The notes below the pieces were generated by a model. That model was not told the origin of the DNA. It searched no databases and was given only the letters and a program-made list of their open reading frames with translations. The translations under genes were made by a program, and so were the position numbers. From positions 2,703,924 through 2,767,923 of the forward strand of contig LT599018.1 in assembly GCA_900079685.1 (NCBI GenBank): DNA of 64,000 nt, given 5' to 3'. This document shows, piece after piece, positions 42,989 to 54,692 of this stretch; the stretch's first letter is position 1, and each line of letters opens with the position of its first letter. Source of the stretch: an uncultured delta proteobacterium (GTDB taxonomy: Bacteria; Desulfobacterota; Desulfovibrionia; Desulfovibrionales; Desulfovibrionaceae).

Positions 42989-44320
42989 TTATTTCCGCAG
43001 GCCCATGGCCTTTTCCTCGTCCTCGATGCATTGGGCGAAGACGGTCACGAATTCGTCTATCTGCTCTGTGGTGATGACGAAGGAGGGGGCGAGTTCCACC
43101 GCGCTGCCCACGCCTTTGATGATAACGCCCCGCCGGAGCGCCCTGGCTACCAGGCTGTTCAGGTTTTCCGCCGGGAACAGGGGGCGGGTCTTTTTGTCCG
43201 TGGTGAAGTCCACGGAAACCCACAGGCCCTGGCCGCGAATTTCCCCGGCGGACGGGAAGTTCCCGAGGCGGTCCCGCAGGGCCTGGAGCAGATACGCGCC
43301 CATGTCGGCGGCGCGCTCTACCAGATTGTCCCGCTCCAGGATAGCGATGGTGGCGAGGCTCGCCGCGCAGCCCACCGGGTGGTTGCCGTACGTATGCAGG
43401 TGCATGAAGTTTTCAATGCCGTCATTGATCTTGTCCGTAACGCCCACGGCCCCGAGCGGCACGTACCCGCTGCTCAGGCACTTGGCCATGGTCATGATGT
43501 CCGGGACCACGCCGAAGTGCTCGATCCCGAACATTTTCCCGGTGCGGCCGAAACCGCAGATAACCTCGTCCATAATCAGGACGATATCGTGCTTGTCGCA
43601 CATTTCGCGGATGAGGGGCCAGTATTCCTTTACCGGGCTGTAGCTGCCGAAGCCCTGCTGGATCGTCTCGCCGATGAAGGCGGCAATCAGATCCGGGTCC
43701 TCGCGGAGGATGGCTTCCTCCGTCATGGTGACGCAGAACATGTCGCAGTTGGGGTAGGTCATCTTGTACGGACAGCGGTAACAGTAGGGCGAATGGACGA
43801 AGATGCCGCCCGGCGCGGAAGGCTCGAACATGAGGCGCATGGGCAGCACCAGGCCCATGGCGCGCAGCCCCAGCCCGTTGGCGCCGTGGTACGCGCCCAC
43901 GCGGGAAACCGCTTTGAACCGCTGCTTGTTGCCTTTGTAAAAATGGTAGAGCTTGGCCAGTTTCATGGCCGATTCCACGGCTTCGGAGCCGGAGCACTCA
44001 AAGGTGACGTGGTTGATGTCGCCGGGGGCCAGGGCGGCGATTTTCTCGGCCAGCTCCATGGCTGGCTCGTTGGCCCAGCCGCAGGGCGTGAAATAGGACA
44101 GCCGCAGAATCTGGTCGTACACCGCCTGGGCTACTTCCTTGTTGCCGTAACCGAGGGACACGGGCCGCGTCAGCCCGGAATCCATCTCCAGATACCGGTT
44201 GCCGTCGCTGTCTTCCACATACAGCCCCTCGCCCTTGACGATAACCGGAACACGGCCGGCCTCGACGTCCTTTTTGGGGGTTCTGTGCAGCATCAGTTTG
44301 GAGTTGTTCGGGAAAGGCAT
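42989..44320 (-). CDS. class III aminotransferase (omega-amino acid:pyruvate type)
   Basis: A 443 aa PLP aminotransferase. FECSGSEAVESAMKLAK (about 106), DEVICGFGRTGK (about 249) and AKCLSSGYVPLGAV with the PLP lysine (about 278) are class III marks, and SSGYVPL is typical of beta-alanine/taurine/omega-amino acid:pyruvate transaminases. An insertion with CYRCPYKMTYPNCDMFC (about 178-194) has four Cys, unusual for the family and possibly a metal-binding or disulfide loop. The product would be a semialdehyde that the mmsA-like enzyme could oxidise; this is inference. Confidence 0.88.
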   Translation of the reverse strand: MPFPNNSKLMLHRTPKKDVEAGRVPVIVKGEGLYVEDSDGNRYLEMDSGLTRPVSLGYGNKEVAQAVYDQILRLSYFTPCGWANEPAMELAEKIAALAPGDINHVTFECSGSEAVESAMKLAKLYHFYKGNKQRFKAVSRVGAYHGANGLGLRAMGLVLPMRLMFEPSAPGGIFVHSPYCYRCPYKMTYPNCDMFCVTMTEEAILREDPDLIAAFIGETIQQGFGSYSPVKEYWPLIREMCDKHDIVLIMDEVICGFGRTGKMFGIEHFGVVPDIMTMAKCLSSGYVPLGAVGVTDKINDGIENFMHLHTYGNHPVGCAASLATIAILERDNLVERAADMGAYLLQALRDRLGNFPSAGEIRGQGLWVSVDFTTDKKTRPLFPAENLNSLVARALRRGVIIKGVGSAVELAPSFVITTEQIDEFVTVFAQCIEDEEKAMGLRK

Positions 44321-44461
44321 ATGGTTTTCCGCCTGTGCTAAGGGTTTGTTGAGCGGTTTCCATCATTTCCGGGCGGGCCGTTTCCCAAAGCGCGAACCGG
44401 CCCGGAGCAACGACAGTGTGACCGTTCCACGATAGAGGAGAATGGCCCCGCAGCGCAACCG

Positions 44462-44914
44462 TTATCGCTTTGATCCCGGAAAAAAGACTTTCGCGGCCAC
44501 GCCCGCGGCTATCGCCGCCGCGAACGCGGCCATGTACGGAAGATATCCCGGCAGAGAGCGTTCAAGGACGAGAAAAGAACCGATGTAGACGACGATGAAA
44601 ATAACGCCCGCCCGGGTGTTCTCCTTTTTGCGGTCCGCAACTGTTTCGGCGGGGACCGGCCCGTCGGCGATATCGCGTTCCAGGCGGCGGAAGGTGGCCG
44701 GGTTCGTCGCGGCCAGGGCGCGCCGCCCGTCGTCGAGGGTGGCGATGAAATAGATTTTCGGGAAAAAGCCGCGTTTGACGGCCCCGAGTTTCCTGACGGC
44801 CTCGGGGTCCGCCAGGGCCAGCCCGGCAACCGCAAACCCGCCGATGGAGCCGGGGTTGTTGTAAAATTCCGTGCCCGGCGGAAGATCGCCTCCCAGAACT
44901 GTTATTTTGCCCAT
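44462..44914 (-). CDS. conserved-looking membrane protein of unknown function
   Basis: A 150 aa protein. The N-terminal part is soluble (about residues 1-98) and the C-terminal part has two helices (about 100-118 and 123-143). The opening ITVLGGDLPPGTEFYNNPGS suggests a small PH-like or barrel domain, but I do not recognise a named family. AAGGAATAGGGG precedes the ATG. It lies 36 nt downstream of a DMT transporter on the same strand. Confidence 0.65.
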   Translation of the reverse strand: MGKITVLGGDLPPGTEFYNNPGSIGGFAVAGLALADPEAVRKLGAVKRGFFPKIYFIATLDDGRRALAATNPATFRRLERDIADGPVPAETVADRKKENTRAGVIFIVVYIGSFLVLERSLPGYLPYMAAFAAAIAAGVAAKVFFPGSKR

Positions 44915-44950
44915 CCCCTATTCCTTTTGTTCTGTATGTAAAAACAGCTC

Positions 44951-45832
44951 CTAGGAGCCTGACAGCCGCACCTGCCGTATAACATACAGGCTTTGCAGGC
45001 TGACGGAAAGCACGATGCAGGCCAGCCCCGCGGCGAAGGACAGGCCCAGCTCCTTTGCCTCGCCGAAGAGGATCATCGCCAGCACGATGCTGTAGACGGG
45101 CTCCAGGTTATAGCTCAAGCTGACGGTAAACGCGGAAATATGCCGCAGCGCCTGAATCTGCAGCAGAAACATGCCGATGGTGCAGACCGAGGAGAGCGCG
45201 AAAAGATAGATCAGATCCATGCCCGACGGGATGAGCGCGGTTTCCGGAAAAACCGCCAGGTACGCCGGGGCGAGCAGGGTGAGCAGCAAAAAGCCGCCGA
45301 GGATCTGGAAGAGGAACATGTTGGACGCGGCGTTCGTTGCCCCGACCCGCCGGATGCCCACGGTAAACAGACCGGCGAACGCGGCGGACAGCACGCCCAG
45401 GATGATCCCGGTCCTGTACCGGGTGTCGAAATGGAAGATCAGCGCGACGCCGCAGACCGTGATCAGGCTGTAGCACAGCTCCCGGAGCGAGACGGACTTT
45501 TTCGCGGCCAAAGGCTCGAAGATGGCCGCGAAAAACCCGGTCAGCGCGAAGCAGACGACGGCTATGGAAACGTTGGCGTACTTGATGCTCCCGTAAAAGA
45601 AAATCCAGTGCAGCGTGACCAGCGTGCCCACGGCCGCGATTTTTCCGGCCTCCCGCAGAGGGATGCGGGGAAGTTTTCCCATAAGCCAGAGATAGCCGCC
45701 GAACAGTGAGGCGGTAAACAGCAACCTGTACCACACCAGGGGACCGGCGGGCAGCGCGATGCATTTGCCCAGGATTCCCGTGAACCCCGCGAGCAGGATG
45801 GAGATATGCAGTTTTACAAACGGGTTGTTCAC
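44951..45832 (-). CDS. EamA/DMT-superfamily transporter
   Basis: A 293 aa protein with about ten helices and two EamA repeats (first, LLAGFTGILGKCIALPAGPLVWYR; second, GIILGVLSAAFAGLFTVG near 140). I place the start at GTG 45832, which has AGAGG upstream and gives the usual length. An ATG 33 codons upstream (45931) adds a charged tail atypical for the family and lacks a ribosome-binding site. Related proteins export amino acids or metabolites. The next gene on the strand is the two-helix membrane protein. Confidence 0.82.
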   Translation of the reverse strand: MNNPFVKLHISILLAGFTGILGKCIALPAGPLVWYRLLFTASLFGGYLWLMGKLPRIPLREAGKIAAVGTLVTLHWIFFYGSIKYANVSIAVVCFALTGFFAAIFEPLAAKKSVSLRELCYSLITVCGVALIFHFDTRYRTGIILGVLSAAFAGLFTVGIRRVGATNAASNMFLFQILGGFLLLTLLAPAYLAVFPETALIPSGMDLIYLFALSSVCTIGMFLLQIQALRHISAFTVSLSYNLEPVYSIVLAMILFGEAKELGLSFAAGLACIVLSVSLQSLYVIRQVRLSGS

Positions 45833-46265
45833 GTACGCCTCTGAAAGAAGACACAGCGTTGCAAGTTGCTCCCGTGTATATATCTCCCGGCGTTTACTGT
45901 CGATAGGTTCCGGAAAAGGGCAGTGGCTCATTTTGGCGTGATACTGCGTCAGACTCGTCCCGCGCGAAGCTCATGTATGTCTTGATACACTTCGCTCCGC
46001 ACGGAACTCGTCTTCCTTGCCCTTCGGTAACCGGGCGCGCAAACTGAACCACTGCCCGGAAAATACCGCCGCGCGGCGGAAAGGGAAATCGCCCCGTTCG
46101 TTATTACCGCCGCCCAACGCCCGGAGCGCACCGGGAAAAGCACCGGGATGCCGGGAGATTGCTAAAACCATAATTGACGTTCCCTCCTGCGGCGGTATGC
46201 TGTGAGCTGCCCGGAAAACCGGATTCCGGATTGCCGGGCGCGCTGCGGAAGAAAAAGGAGGGATC
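45833..46265. other. divergent intergenic region
   Basis: About 430 bp between the DMT transporter (minus) and the DUF3300 gene (plus). It has several short GC palindromes (for example GCCGCGCGGC near 46069) but no RNA gene or operator that I can name. If the longer DMT start is used, the region is 100 bp shorter. Confidence 0.35.
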
Positions 46266-47552
46266 ATGGAACGTTTTTCACGCCATATTTTTGCGGCGGC
46301 CCTGCTGGCGCTGCTGCTGCTCCCGCCGGGAGAGTCGGGCGCGGCGGACCAGGCCGCCGGCAGCCAATTGAGCGCGGCGCAGCTCGAACAGCTGGCCGCC
46401 CCGGTGGCCTTGTATCCCGATGCGCTCGTATCCCAGGTTCTCATGGCGGCGACGTATCCCCTGGAAGTCGTGTCCGCCGCGCGCTGGGCCGAGGATAACG
46501 CCAAACTGCAGGGAGACGCCCTGGACGCCGCCGTCCAGAAACAGCCGTGGGACCCGAGCGTCAAATCGCTGGTCAAATTCCCGCAGGTCCTGCGGATGAT
46601 GAACGACAAACTGGACTGGATGGAGCAGCTCGGCAACGCGTTCCTGGCCCAGCCCAAGGACGTCATGGATGCCGTACAGCGCCTCCGCGCCAAGGCCGAG
46701 GCCCAGGGCAACCTCACGTCCAACGCGCAGCAGACGGTCACGACGCAAGCCGCTTCCGGCTCTTCTTCCAAGGTCATCGTCATTCAGCCCGCCCAGCCCG
46801 ACGTGATCTACGTGCCTACCTACAACCCCACGGTCGTCTACGGCGCCTGGCCGTACCCGGCAAATCCGCCGTATGCCTGGTACCCGCCGGGGTACGTCGC
46901 GGGAACCGCCCTGCTTTCCTTCGGCGTGGGCGTGGCTGTGGGATATTCCATGTGGGGGTATCCGGACTGGCACGGCGGGCATGTGGACATCAACGTCAAC
47001 AACTACACGCATTTCACGGGCGGGCCTCCCCCGCCCCCGCCGCCACGGCCTTCCGGCGGCCCCGGCCCCCGGCCTCCGGCTGGGCAGGGACCGCGTCCCG
47101 GCGGGGATGTCTGGAGCCATAACCCCGACCACAGGGGAAACGTGCCCTACACCAACGCCAAGGTGGCCGAGCAGTTCCGCCGCCCCGGCCAAAGCGGCCC
47201 GTCGCCCGCGCAGCAGCGGATCAACGCGCGGGAGGCCTTCCGGGGCCGGAGTGACGCCGCCATCGGCAGGCAGTCGCCCGGGAAGCTGCCGTCCGGCGGG
47301 CATATATCCCGCCCCGGCGGCGGGGAGCATTCCCCCGGCCAATTGCGGCAGAACGCGCCGGAACGCCGCCAAATTGAGCGCACGACGCAAAGGGGCAGCG
47401 TATTTCAGGGGCTGCAGAACCATGGGGCCGGTTCGCGGGGCGAATGGCAGCGCGGCACCCAGAGCAGGCAGATAATGCGCGCGCATCCCGACGGGGGCGG
47501 ATTTCATCCCCCGGCCGGTGGCGGGGGCCTGCGTGGACGGCTGCATCGCTGA
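46266..47552 (+). CDS. DUF3300 secreted protein
   Basis: A 428 aa protein with a Sec signal peptide (about 1-27). The DUF3300 region (about 35-250) is marked by ALYPDALVSQVLMAATYPLEVV and, later, VIYVPTYNPTVVYG. The C-terminal third is low-complexity, Pro/Gly/Arg-rich, with a run of seven prolines near residue 257. The function of DUF3300 is unknown; it is often encoded next to DUF2950, as here. AAGGAGG precedes the ATG. It is probably envelope-associated. Confidence 0.85.
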   Translation: MERFSRHIFAAALLALLLLPPGESGAADQAAGSQLSAAQLEQLAAPVALYPDALVSQVLMAATYPLEVVSAARWAEDNAKLQGDALDAAVQKQPWDPSVKSLVKFPQVLRMMNDKLDWMEQLGNAFLAQPKDVMDAVQRLRAKAEAQGNLTSNAQQTVTTQAASGSSSKVIVIQPAQPDVIYVPTYNPTVVYGAWPYPANPPYAWYPPGYVAGTALLSFGVGVAVGYSMWGYPDWHGGHVDINVNNYTHFTGGPPPPPPPRPSGGPGPRPPAGQGPRPGGDVWSHNPDHRGNVPYTNAKVAEQFRRPGQSGPSPAQQRINAREAFRGRSDAAIGRQSPGKLPSGGHISRPGGGEHSPGQLRQNAPERRQIERTTQRGSVFQGLQNHGAGSRGEWQRGTQSRQIMRAHPDGGGFHPPAGGGGLRGRLHR

Positions 47553-47564
47553 CAAGGAGGTCGC

Positions 47565-48533
47565 ATGAACAGAACATATGGAAATATCGGTGGAATTCTT
47601 TTGCTCGCGGCGTGCATGCTGGCGGCGCCGCAGGCCCGGGCCGCCGGCGAGCGCACGTACGATACGCGCGAAGCCGCTGTCGCGGATCTGGCTTCGGCGG
47701 CGCGGAAAAACGACGCCGCCGGGTTGCGGGCAATCCTCGGGCCGGACGCCGGTTCCCTCATAGAATCGGGAGACGCGGTCGAGGATGCCGCCGACCGCGC
47801 GGCGTTCGCGGCCGCCTATGCCGAACGCAACAGCCTTGTTCCCGCCGAAGGGCGGGCGGACCGCTATTTTCTGGACGTGGGCGCGAACGGCTGGCGGTTC
47901 CCCATACCGCTGGTCCGGGAGAGCGCGAGCGGGCGCTGGCGCTTTGACAACAAGGCCGGGGCAGAGGCTCTGCTCGACCGCCGTATCGGGCACAACGAGC
48001 TTGCGGCGATTCAGGTGTGCCTGGCCTATGCCGACGCCCAATGGGAATACTGGCGGCTGAACCCCGACAAGACCCCTGTGCGGCATTTCGCCGCCGCGCT
48101 TGCCAGCAGGCCGGGCAAGCGTGACGGTCTGTATTGGGACGCAACGGCGGAGGATGAGCGCAGCCCGATGGGCGCGCTGGTCGCCGCGGCCGAAAGCGGC
48201 GGCTACGCCGCGCCGAGCCGGGAAGAACGGACGGGAGAGAAAACCCCCTACTACGGCTACCGCTACCGGGTGCTGACCGGACAGGGCGGGCATGCGGCGG
48301 GAGGCGCCCGCGACTACAGGGAAAACGGCGAGATGGTCAACGGCTTCGCGCTGCTGGCGTATCCCGAGACATACGGGGTTTCCGGGGTGATGACCTTTAT
48401 GGTCAACCAGGAGGGCGTGGTCTATGAAAAGAACCTGGGCCGGGACACAACGGCGGAGGCTGCGAAAATCGCTGTTTTCGACCCGGACTCCAGCTGGCGC
48501 GCCGTGGAGGTGACGGACACCGCCCGGCGGTGA
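47565..48533 (+). CDS. DUF2950 secreted protein or lipoprotein
   Basis: A 322 aa protein that begins 12 nt after the DUF3300 gene. The N terminus is a signal sequence with a lipobox-like LAAC at 14-17, so it could be a lipoprotein; otherwise cleavage near ARA/AG is likely. The DUF2950 pattern includes FDNKAGAEALLDRRIGHNEL (about 125-145) and GVSGVMTFMVNQEGVVYEKNLG near the C terminus. Its function is unknown. The tight spacing and recurrent pairing support a joint envelope role with DUF3300. Confidence 0.85.
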   Translation: MNRTYGNIGGILLLAACMLAAPQARAAGERTYDTREAAVADLASAARKNDAAGLRAILGPDAGSLIESGDAVEDAADRAAFAAAYAERNSLVPAEGRADRYFLDVGANGWRFPIPLVRESASGRWRFDNKAGAEALLDRRIGHNELAAIQVCLAYADAQWEYWRLNPDKTPVRHFAAALASRPGKRDGLYWDATAEDERSPMGALVAAAESGGYAAPSREERTGEKTPYYGYRYRVLTGQGGHAAGGARDYRENGEMVNGFALLAYPETYGVSGVMTFMVNQEGVVYEKNLGRDTTAEAAKIAVFDPDSSWRAVEVTDTARR

Positions 48534-48555
48534 ACGCCGCCGCCGCGCAACCGGA

Positions 48556-48590
48556 CGCTCCCGCCATGGATATGCCGCATGGCGGGAGCG
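48556..48590. terminator. hairpin between DUF2950 and Nudix genes
   Basis: CGCTCCCGCCATG (48556-48568) pairs with 48578-48590 around a 9 nt loop. It lies between convergent genes; there is no clear T-run. Confidence 0.55.
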
Positions 48591-48651
48591 CCGTATGTGT
48601 TGAAAGCTCCGCGCGGTATTTTCCCGTGCCTCCCCCGGCGCGAAAACGGCC

Positions 48652-49110
48652 TCAGAACGGCGCGGCCGCGCCGCGTTCCGCCCGCAGCGCCTCGCCCATC
48701 CGGATGACCTCCAGCACGTCGAGGCTCATGGCGAGGTCCGCCCGCTCGTATTCGCTCCGGCTGAACCAGCGCGCTTCCAGCGCGTCGTCGGCCCCTGCCG
48801 GTTCGCCCGCGACCCAGTCGCAGAGCACGGCGACCAGGATGAAGTGCCGGTGCAGCGCGCCGTCCCGCGTGTCGTAGCAGTCCACGGCGGTGAACACGCG
48901 CTTCGCCGCGGCGGTCACGCCGGTTTCCTCCAATATTTCCCGCTCCGCCGCCCGCTCGATGGTTTCGCCCCATTCGATCTTGCCGCCGGGAAACCCCCAT
49001 TTTCCGGCATCCGGCGGGTTTTTCCGCCGCACGAGCAGCACGCGGCCTTCACGGAAGAGCACGCCGATCGTGGCGGGAACGGGGCGGATGATTTGTTGCG
49101 TCTTACTCAC
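48652..49110 (-). CDS. Nudix hydrolase (MutT-like)
   Basis: A 152 aa protein with a complete Nudix box ([20 protein letters not shown] followed by ETGV, about 43-66) holding the catalytic Glu residues. It hydrolyses a nucleoside diphosphate linked to another moiety; the exact nucleotide is unknown. [10 protein letters not shown] and the RW motif fit the MutT/NUDT branch. Its first codons overlap the end of the Dabb gene by 8 nt, so the two form an operon. Confidence 0.88.
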   Translation of the reverse strand: MSKTQQIIRPVPATIGVLFREGRVLLVRRKNPPDAGKWGFPGGKIEWGETIERAAEREILEETGVTAAAKRVFTAVDCYDTRDGALHRHFILVAVLCDWVAGEPAGADDALEARWFSRSEYERADLAMSLDVLEVIRMGEALRAERGAAAPF

Positions 49111-49402
49111 GGTAATCTATGCTGACCTTGTCCTGCATGACCGAGGCCGCGAAAGAGGCCAGGCGGAGCAGATCGGGGTGAACCTGGTAGGCCGCGAAGG
49201 CTTCGTCGCTCTCGAACAGCGCGTTGAGGGCGAGGTCCTTGTCGCTCGTGGGCAGGGGGTCGATGACGACGGTAAACTCCAGGATTCCGGGAATGGTCTT
49301 GCGCAGGTCTTCAAGAAGGCGCTTCACCTGCTCGGCGTTTTTCCGGTTTGCCGCCGGGGACAGGCCTTCCTTGTAGTTCAGCATGACAATGTGGCGTACC
49401 AT
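49103..49402 (-). CDS. Dabb (stress-responsive alpha/beta-barrel) protein
   Basis: A 99 aa protein, [13 protein letters not shown] at the start and [16 protein letters not shown] in the middle, both typical of Dabb-domain proteins, which form dimeric ferredoxin-like barrels. The function is not established in bacteria. The ATG at 49402 follows GGAGGTG. It is coupled with the Nudix gene and divergent from tex. Confidence 0.85.
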   Translation of the reverse strand: MVRHIVMLNYKEGLSPAANRKNAEQVKRLLEDLRKTIPGILEFTVVIDPLPTSDKDLALNALFESDEAFAAYQVHPDLLRLASFAASVMQDKVSIDYRE

Positions 49403-49707
49403 GGGGCACCTCCTTGGTCGGGCAGATCTTTGCCATGCTTTTCGTGTACCTCGCGGGGCGCGGCACTGCAAATATATTTCGTCCGCTCCGCGCTCTTCGG
49501 GATGCAGGCGGGATGGCCGCGGATACCCGCGCGGCGGGTATTCCGGCACGATAAAAACTCTATGGCGCCGGAATGGGGAGAGGTTCCGCTTGTGGCCGCA
49601 TGTGTCTGCGCGTATCGTACCGGCGACGCCGCGACGCACGCGGCGGTATTTTGCGAGCGCCCGCCGGACGGGAGGCTCCGTACTTTTACACACAAGAGGG
49701 CCACCAC
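49403..49707. other. divergent intergenic region before tex
   Basis: 305 bp without a recognisable gene or RNA. Promoters for the Dabb-Nudix unit (minus) and tex (plus) must lie here; no operator stands out. Confidence 0.35.
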
Positions 49708-52020
<2,313 letters not shown>

Positions 52021-52040
52021 CATATGTGCAGGGGTGTTTC

Positions 52041-53132
52041 ATGAAAACATTCACCATCGCGCTTATGCCGGGCGACGGCATCGGGGCGGAGATCGTTCCT
52101 CCGTGTTTTGACCTCTTGCGGGACGCTGCCGCCATCACGGGCGGGTTCACCCTTGAAAGAGACGATATCGAGGCGGGCGCCGCCTATTACCAGAAAACCG
52201 GCGACGGCTTCCCGGAAGCGCATTTTGAGCGCGCCAAAAGCGCGGACGCCATTTTACTGGGCGCCATGGGCCTGCCGGACGTCCGTTACCCGGACGGAAG
52301 AGAAATCGCCCCGCAGCTGGACCTGCGCGAGCGGCTCGATCTTTACGCCGGGGTACGGCCGGTCAAGGTGTACCCCGGCATCCCGCCGGTGCTGGCTGCC
52401 GCCAGGTACCCGGAAATCGACTTCGTGCTGGTCCGCGAGTCCACGGAGGGGCTCTTCACCTTCCGGACCCAGGGCACCATCGAGAACGGCGTGGCCCGGG
52501 AAGTCCTGCAAATGACCCGCAAGGGTTGCGAGCGCGTTTTCGATTTCAGCTTCAAGCTGGCCCGGCGGCGCAAGGCGCGGGGCGGCAAGAACACGGTCAC
52601 CTGCGTGGACAAGGCCAACGTGTTCCGCTCCTTCAAATTCTACCGCGATATTTTCACGGAAAAGAGCAAGGAGTACGCCGACGTTGCCGTGGATTACTGC
52701 TACGTGGACGCGATGGCCATGAACATGGTCAAGCGCCCGTGGGATTACGACGTCATGGTCATGGAAAACCAGTTCGGGGACATCCTTTCCGACCTCGGCG
52801 CCGCGCTGATGGGGGGCCTCGGCATGGCGCCCTCCGCCGACATCGGCGATACGCATGCCGTGTTCCAGCCCTGCCACGGCAGCGCGCCGGACCTTATGGG
52901 CCGGGACAGGGCCAACCCGCTGGCGACCTTCCTTTCCGGCGCGCTTATGCTCGACTGGCTCGCGGACGAGCATGCCTGCCCCGAAGCCGCCAGGGCGGCG
53001 GAGTTGGTGGAAAAAGCCATCGCCGCGACATTGGCCTCCGGCGCGGTCATGCCGTATGAGTTCGGCGGCACAACCGGCACCAAAGCCATGACCGAAGCCG
53101 TCCGCAAGACGTTGAAAACGATGAAGGCGTAA
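52041..53132 (+). CDS. isocitrate/isopropylmalate dehydrogenase-family enzyme
   Basis: A 363 aa beta-decarboxylating dehydrogenase. MPGDGIGAEIVPP (about 9-21), VRESTEGLF (about 130), the Lys/Tyr catalytic pair region with VDKANV, the metal-binding MENQFGDILSDLGAALMGG (about 236-254) and CHGSAPDLMGRDRANP (about 276) fit the family. It is close to isopropylmalate/tartrate dehydrogenases. No leuA, leuC or leuD is nearby, so it may act on another 2-hydroxy acid. AGGGG lies before the ATG. It follows tex by 20 nt and may be cotranscribed. Confidence 0.88.
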   Translation: MKTFTIALMPGDGIGAEIVPPCFDLLRDAAAITGGFTLERDDIEAGAAYYQKTGDGFPEAHFERAKSADAILLGAMGLPDVRYPDGREIAPQLDLRERLDLYAGVRPVKVYPGIPPVLAAARYPEIDFVLVRESTEGLFTFRTQGTIENGVAREVLQMTRKGCERVFDFSFKLARRRKARGGKNTVTCVDKANVFRSFKFYRDIFTEKSKEYADVAVDYCYVDAMAMNMVKRPWDYDVMVMENQFGDILSDLGAALMGGLGMAPSADIGDTHAVFQPCHGSAPDLMGRDRANPLATFLSGALMLDWLADEHACPEAARAAELVEKAIAATLASGAVMPYEFGGTTGTKAMTEAVRKTLKTMKA

Positions 53133-53146
53133 TTTTACGCAGAGCG

Positions 53147-53177
53147 GCACGCCCGTATCCGTATGGGCGTGCTCTTT
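53147..53177 (+). terminator. terminator after the dehydrogenase gene
   Basis: GCACGCCC (53147-53154) pairs with GGGCGTGC (53165-53172), followed by TCTTTA. Confidence 0.65.
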
Positions 53178-53250
53178 ACAGACCATGGCTTGCATGGTTT
53201 GCCGTCAGTACCGGAGCGGCCATGCGGCCGCTCCCGTTCGTTGCGTTTCT

Positions 53251-54690
53251 TTATTCCCGCGTTGTATCGGAAACGGACAGGCGGCGCAGTTCCGCCGCGA
53301 GGAAGCCCGCGGCGTCGGCCTCGCCGCGCGTGACAGCCGTTTCGATGGCCCGTTTCGCGCTCTCCAGGAGGGTTTTGGCCCGTTCGCGCAGGGCGGAGGA
53401 TTCCATGAGCTTTTTTTGGAGGGCGTTTTGCGCGGCATCGGCAAGAACGGGAAGAAGCGTTGCCGCAACCTGGTCCGGCCGCCAATGGGGAATGACCGAC
53501 CCCCCGACATCCCGCTGTATCTGCTCCCGCACGATAGGGGAGTTCATGACGAGCGCCGCGACTTCCCCGCGCAAAGCATTGCGCGGAACGTCCTTTTTCG
53601 CGGCAAGGCGGAGGATGCCGCCGGCAGGCAGCATGGTCCGGGGCGGCTCGCAAAGGTAACAGGCGATGCCCGGTGTCGCGTCCTTGCTCAGAAGTATTTC
53701 CCCTTGTCTGGGCTGGTGGTGGCGCAGTTTTTCGTACAATTCCGGCGTGATATATTTTTCCTCGGTTATGCCGAACGGGCTCAGGTTGCTGACGCGGACA
53801 AAAGGGACGCCTTCTTCCCGGTATGCCGCGCTGCCGACTTCCACGCATTTGTGGATGGAAAAAAGGCTGCCGAGCGTGGCGCACCCGCCGGGGTACCGGG
53901 TGATCGCCCCGATCAGGCGGCTGTATTTGGGCTGAAAGTATTCGGCGTCCAGGCGTCCCGCCCGCCGGGCCTCGGCATGGCGCGCGATAAAGGACAGCCG
54001 GTGTTCCGGGTTCCAGCCGGATACGCCCAGTTCCGCCATAAGGTCGGCCTGGGCGGCCTCATACAGCGATGCCGCTTTTTGCAGGTCGCGGTACCCGGCC
54101 GCCACGGCCCGCGCCACAAGGTTTTGCAGAAGGGGGAACAGGGCTATTTTCAGGTTTTCCAATATCGTCAGGTTGACGTGGCCCTGCAGGCCGCCGCTCG
54201 CAAACCGGCACAACTGCTCCCGCCCGAAGGCGCTGTTCAGGAACGCGACCAAATAGAGCGGGTCCACCATCGTTTCAATGGCCCGGATGATGATAATGTC
54301 GGAGCAGTTGACGGCCGTATCGCCGAGGTACACGGCGGCGGAACCGAACGAGCCGCTCCGCGCGATCAGAATATCGTTGTGAATGACGTGCGATTTCAGC
54401 CGCCTCCGGTGGAAGTCCTCGTTGACGGCTATTTTTTTCGTCTCGTCCAGGAAGAATTCCCGCACGTTCTGCGTTTGGATCAGCCACACGCCCGAAGGCG
54501 CGTATTCGGCGGTCATGGGCCCCACGTGGCCCACGTCGATTTTGGAGACAAGCGCGCGCAGTTTCGCGTGCGCTGTTTTTTCGAGCAGGGCGTCCCGCTC
54601 CAGGTATTGCGGCAGGTAAAATTCCGCGTCGATGCGGTCGCCGAAGACCGAGCCCGTGATGCTGCTCCTGGCCACCACCGAGTATTGCAC
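53251..54690 (-). CDS. hsdS: restriction-modification specificity subunit (HsdS-like)
   Basis: A 479 aa protein with two target-recognition halves. The first has GVWLIQTQNVREFF and HNDILIARSGSFGSAAVYLG (about 115-135); the second, FVRVSNLSPFGI and GEILLSKDATPGIACYL (about 315-335). Each half is followed by a helical spacer (DLQKAASLYEAAQADLMAEL; ALQKKLMESSALRERAKTLLESAK). Such subunits set the bipartite DNA recognition sequence. It starts 2 nt after the nuclease-methyltransferase gene, so they are coupled. No separate hsdR translocase gene is present here. Confidence 0.9.
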   Translation of the reverse strand: MQYSVVARSSITGSVFGDRIDAEFYLPQYLERDALLEKTAHAKLRALVSKIDVGHVGPMTAEYAPSGVWLIQTQNVREFFLDETKKIAVNEDFHRRRLKSHVIHNDILIARSGSFGSAAVYLGDTAVNCSDIIIIRAIETMVDPLYLVAFLNSAFGREQLCRFASGGLQGHVNLTILENLKIALFPLLQNLVARAVAAGYRDLQKAASLYEAAQADLMAELGVSGWNPEHRLSFIARHAEARRAGRLDAEYFQPKYSRLIGAITRYPGGCATLGSLFSIHKCVEVGSAAYREEGVPFVRVSNLSPFGITEEKYITPELYEKLRHHQPRQGEILLSKDATPGIACYLCEPPRTMLPAGGILRLAAKKDVPRNALRGEVAALVMNSPIVREQIQRDVGGSVIPHWRPDQVAATLLPVLADAAQNALQKKLMESSALRERAKTLLESAKRAIETAVTRGEADAAGFLAAELRRLSVSDTTRE

Positions 54691-54692
54691 GG

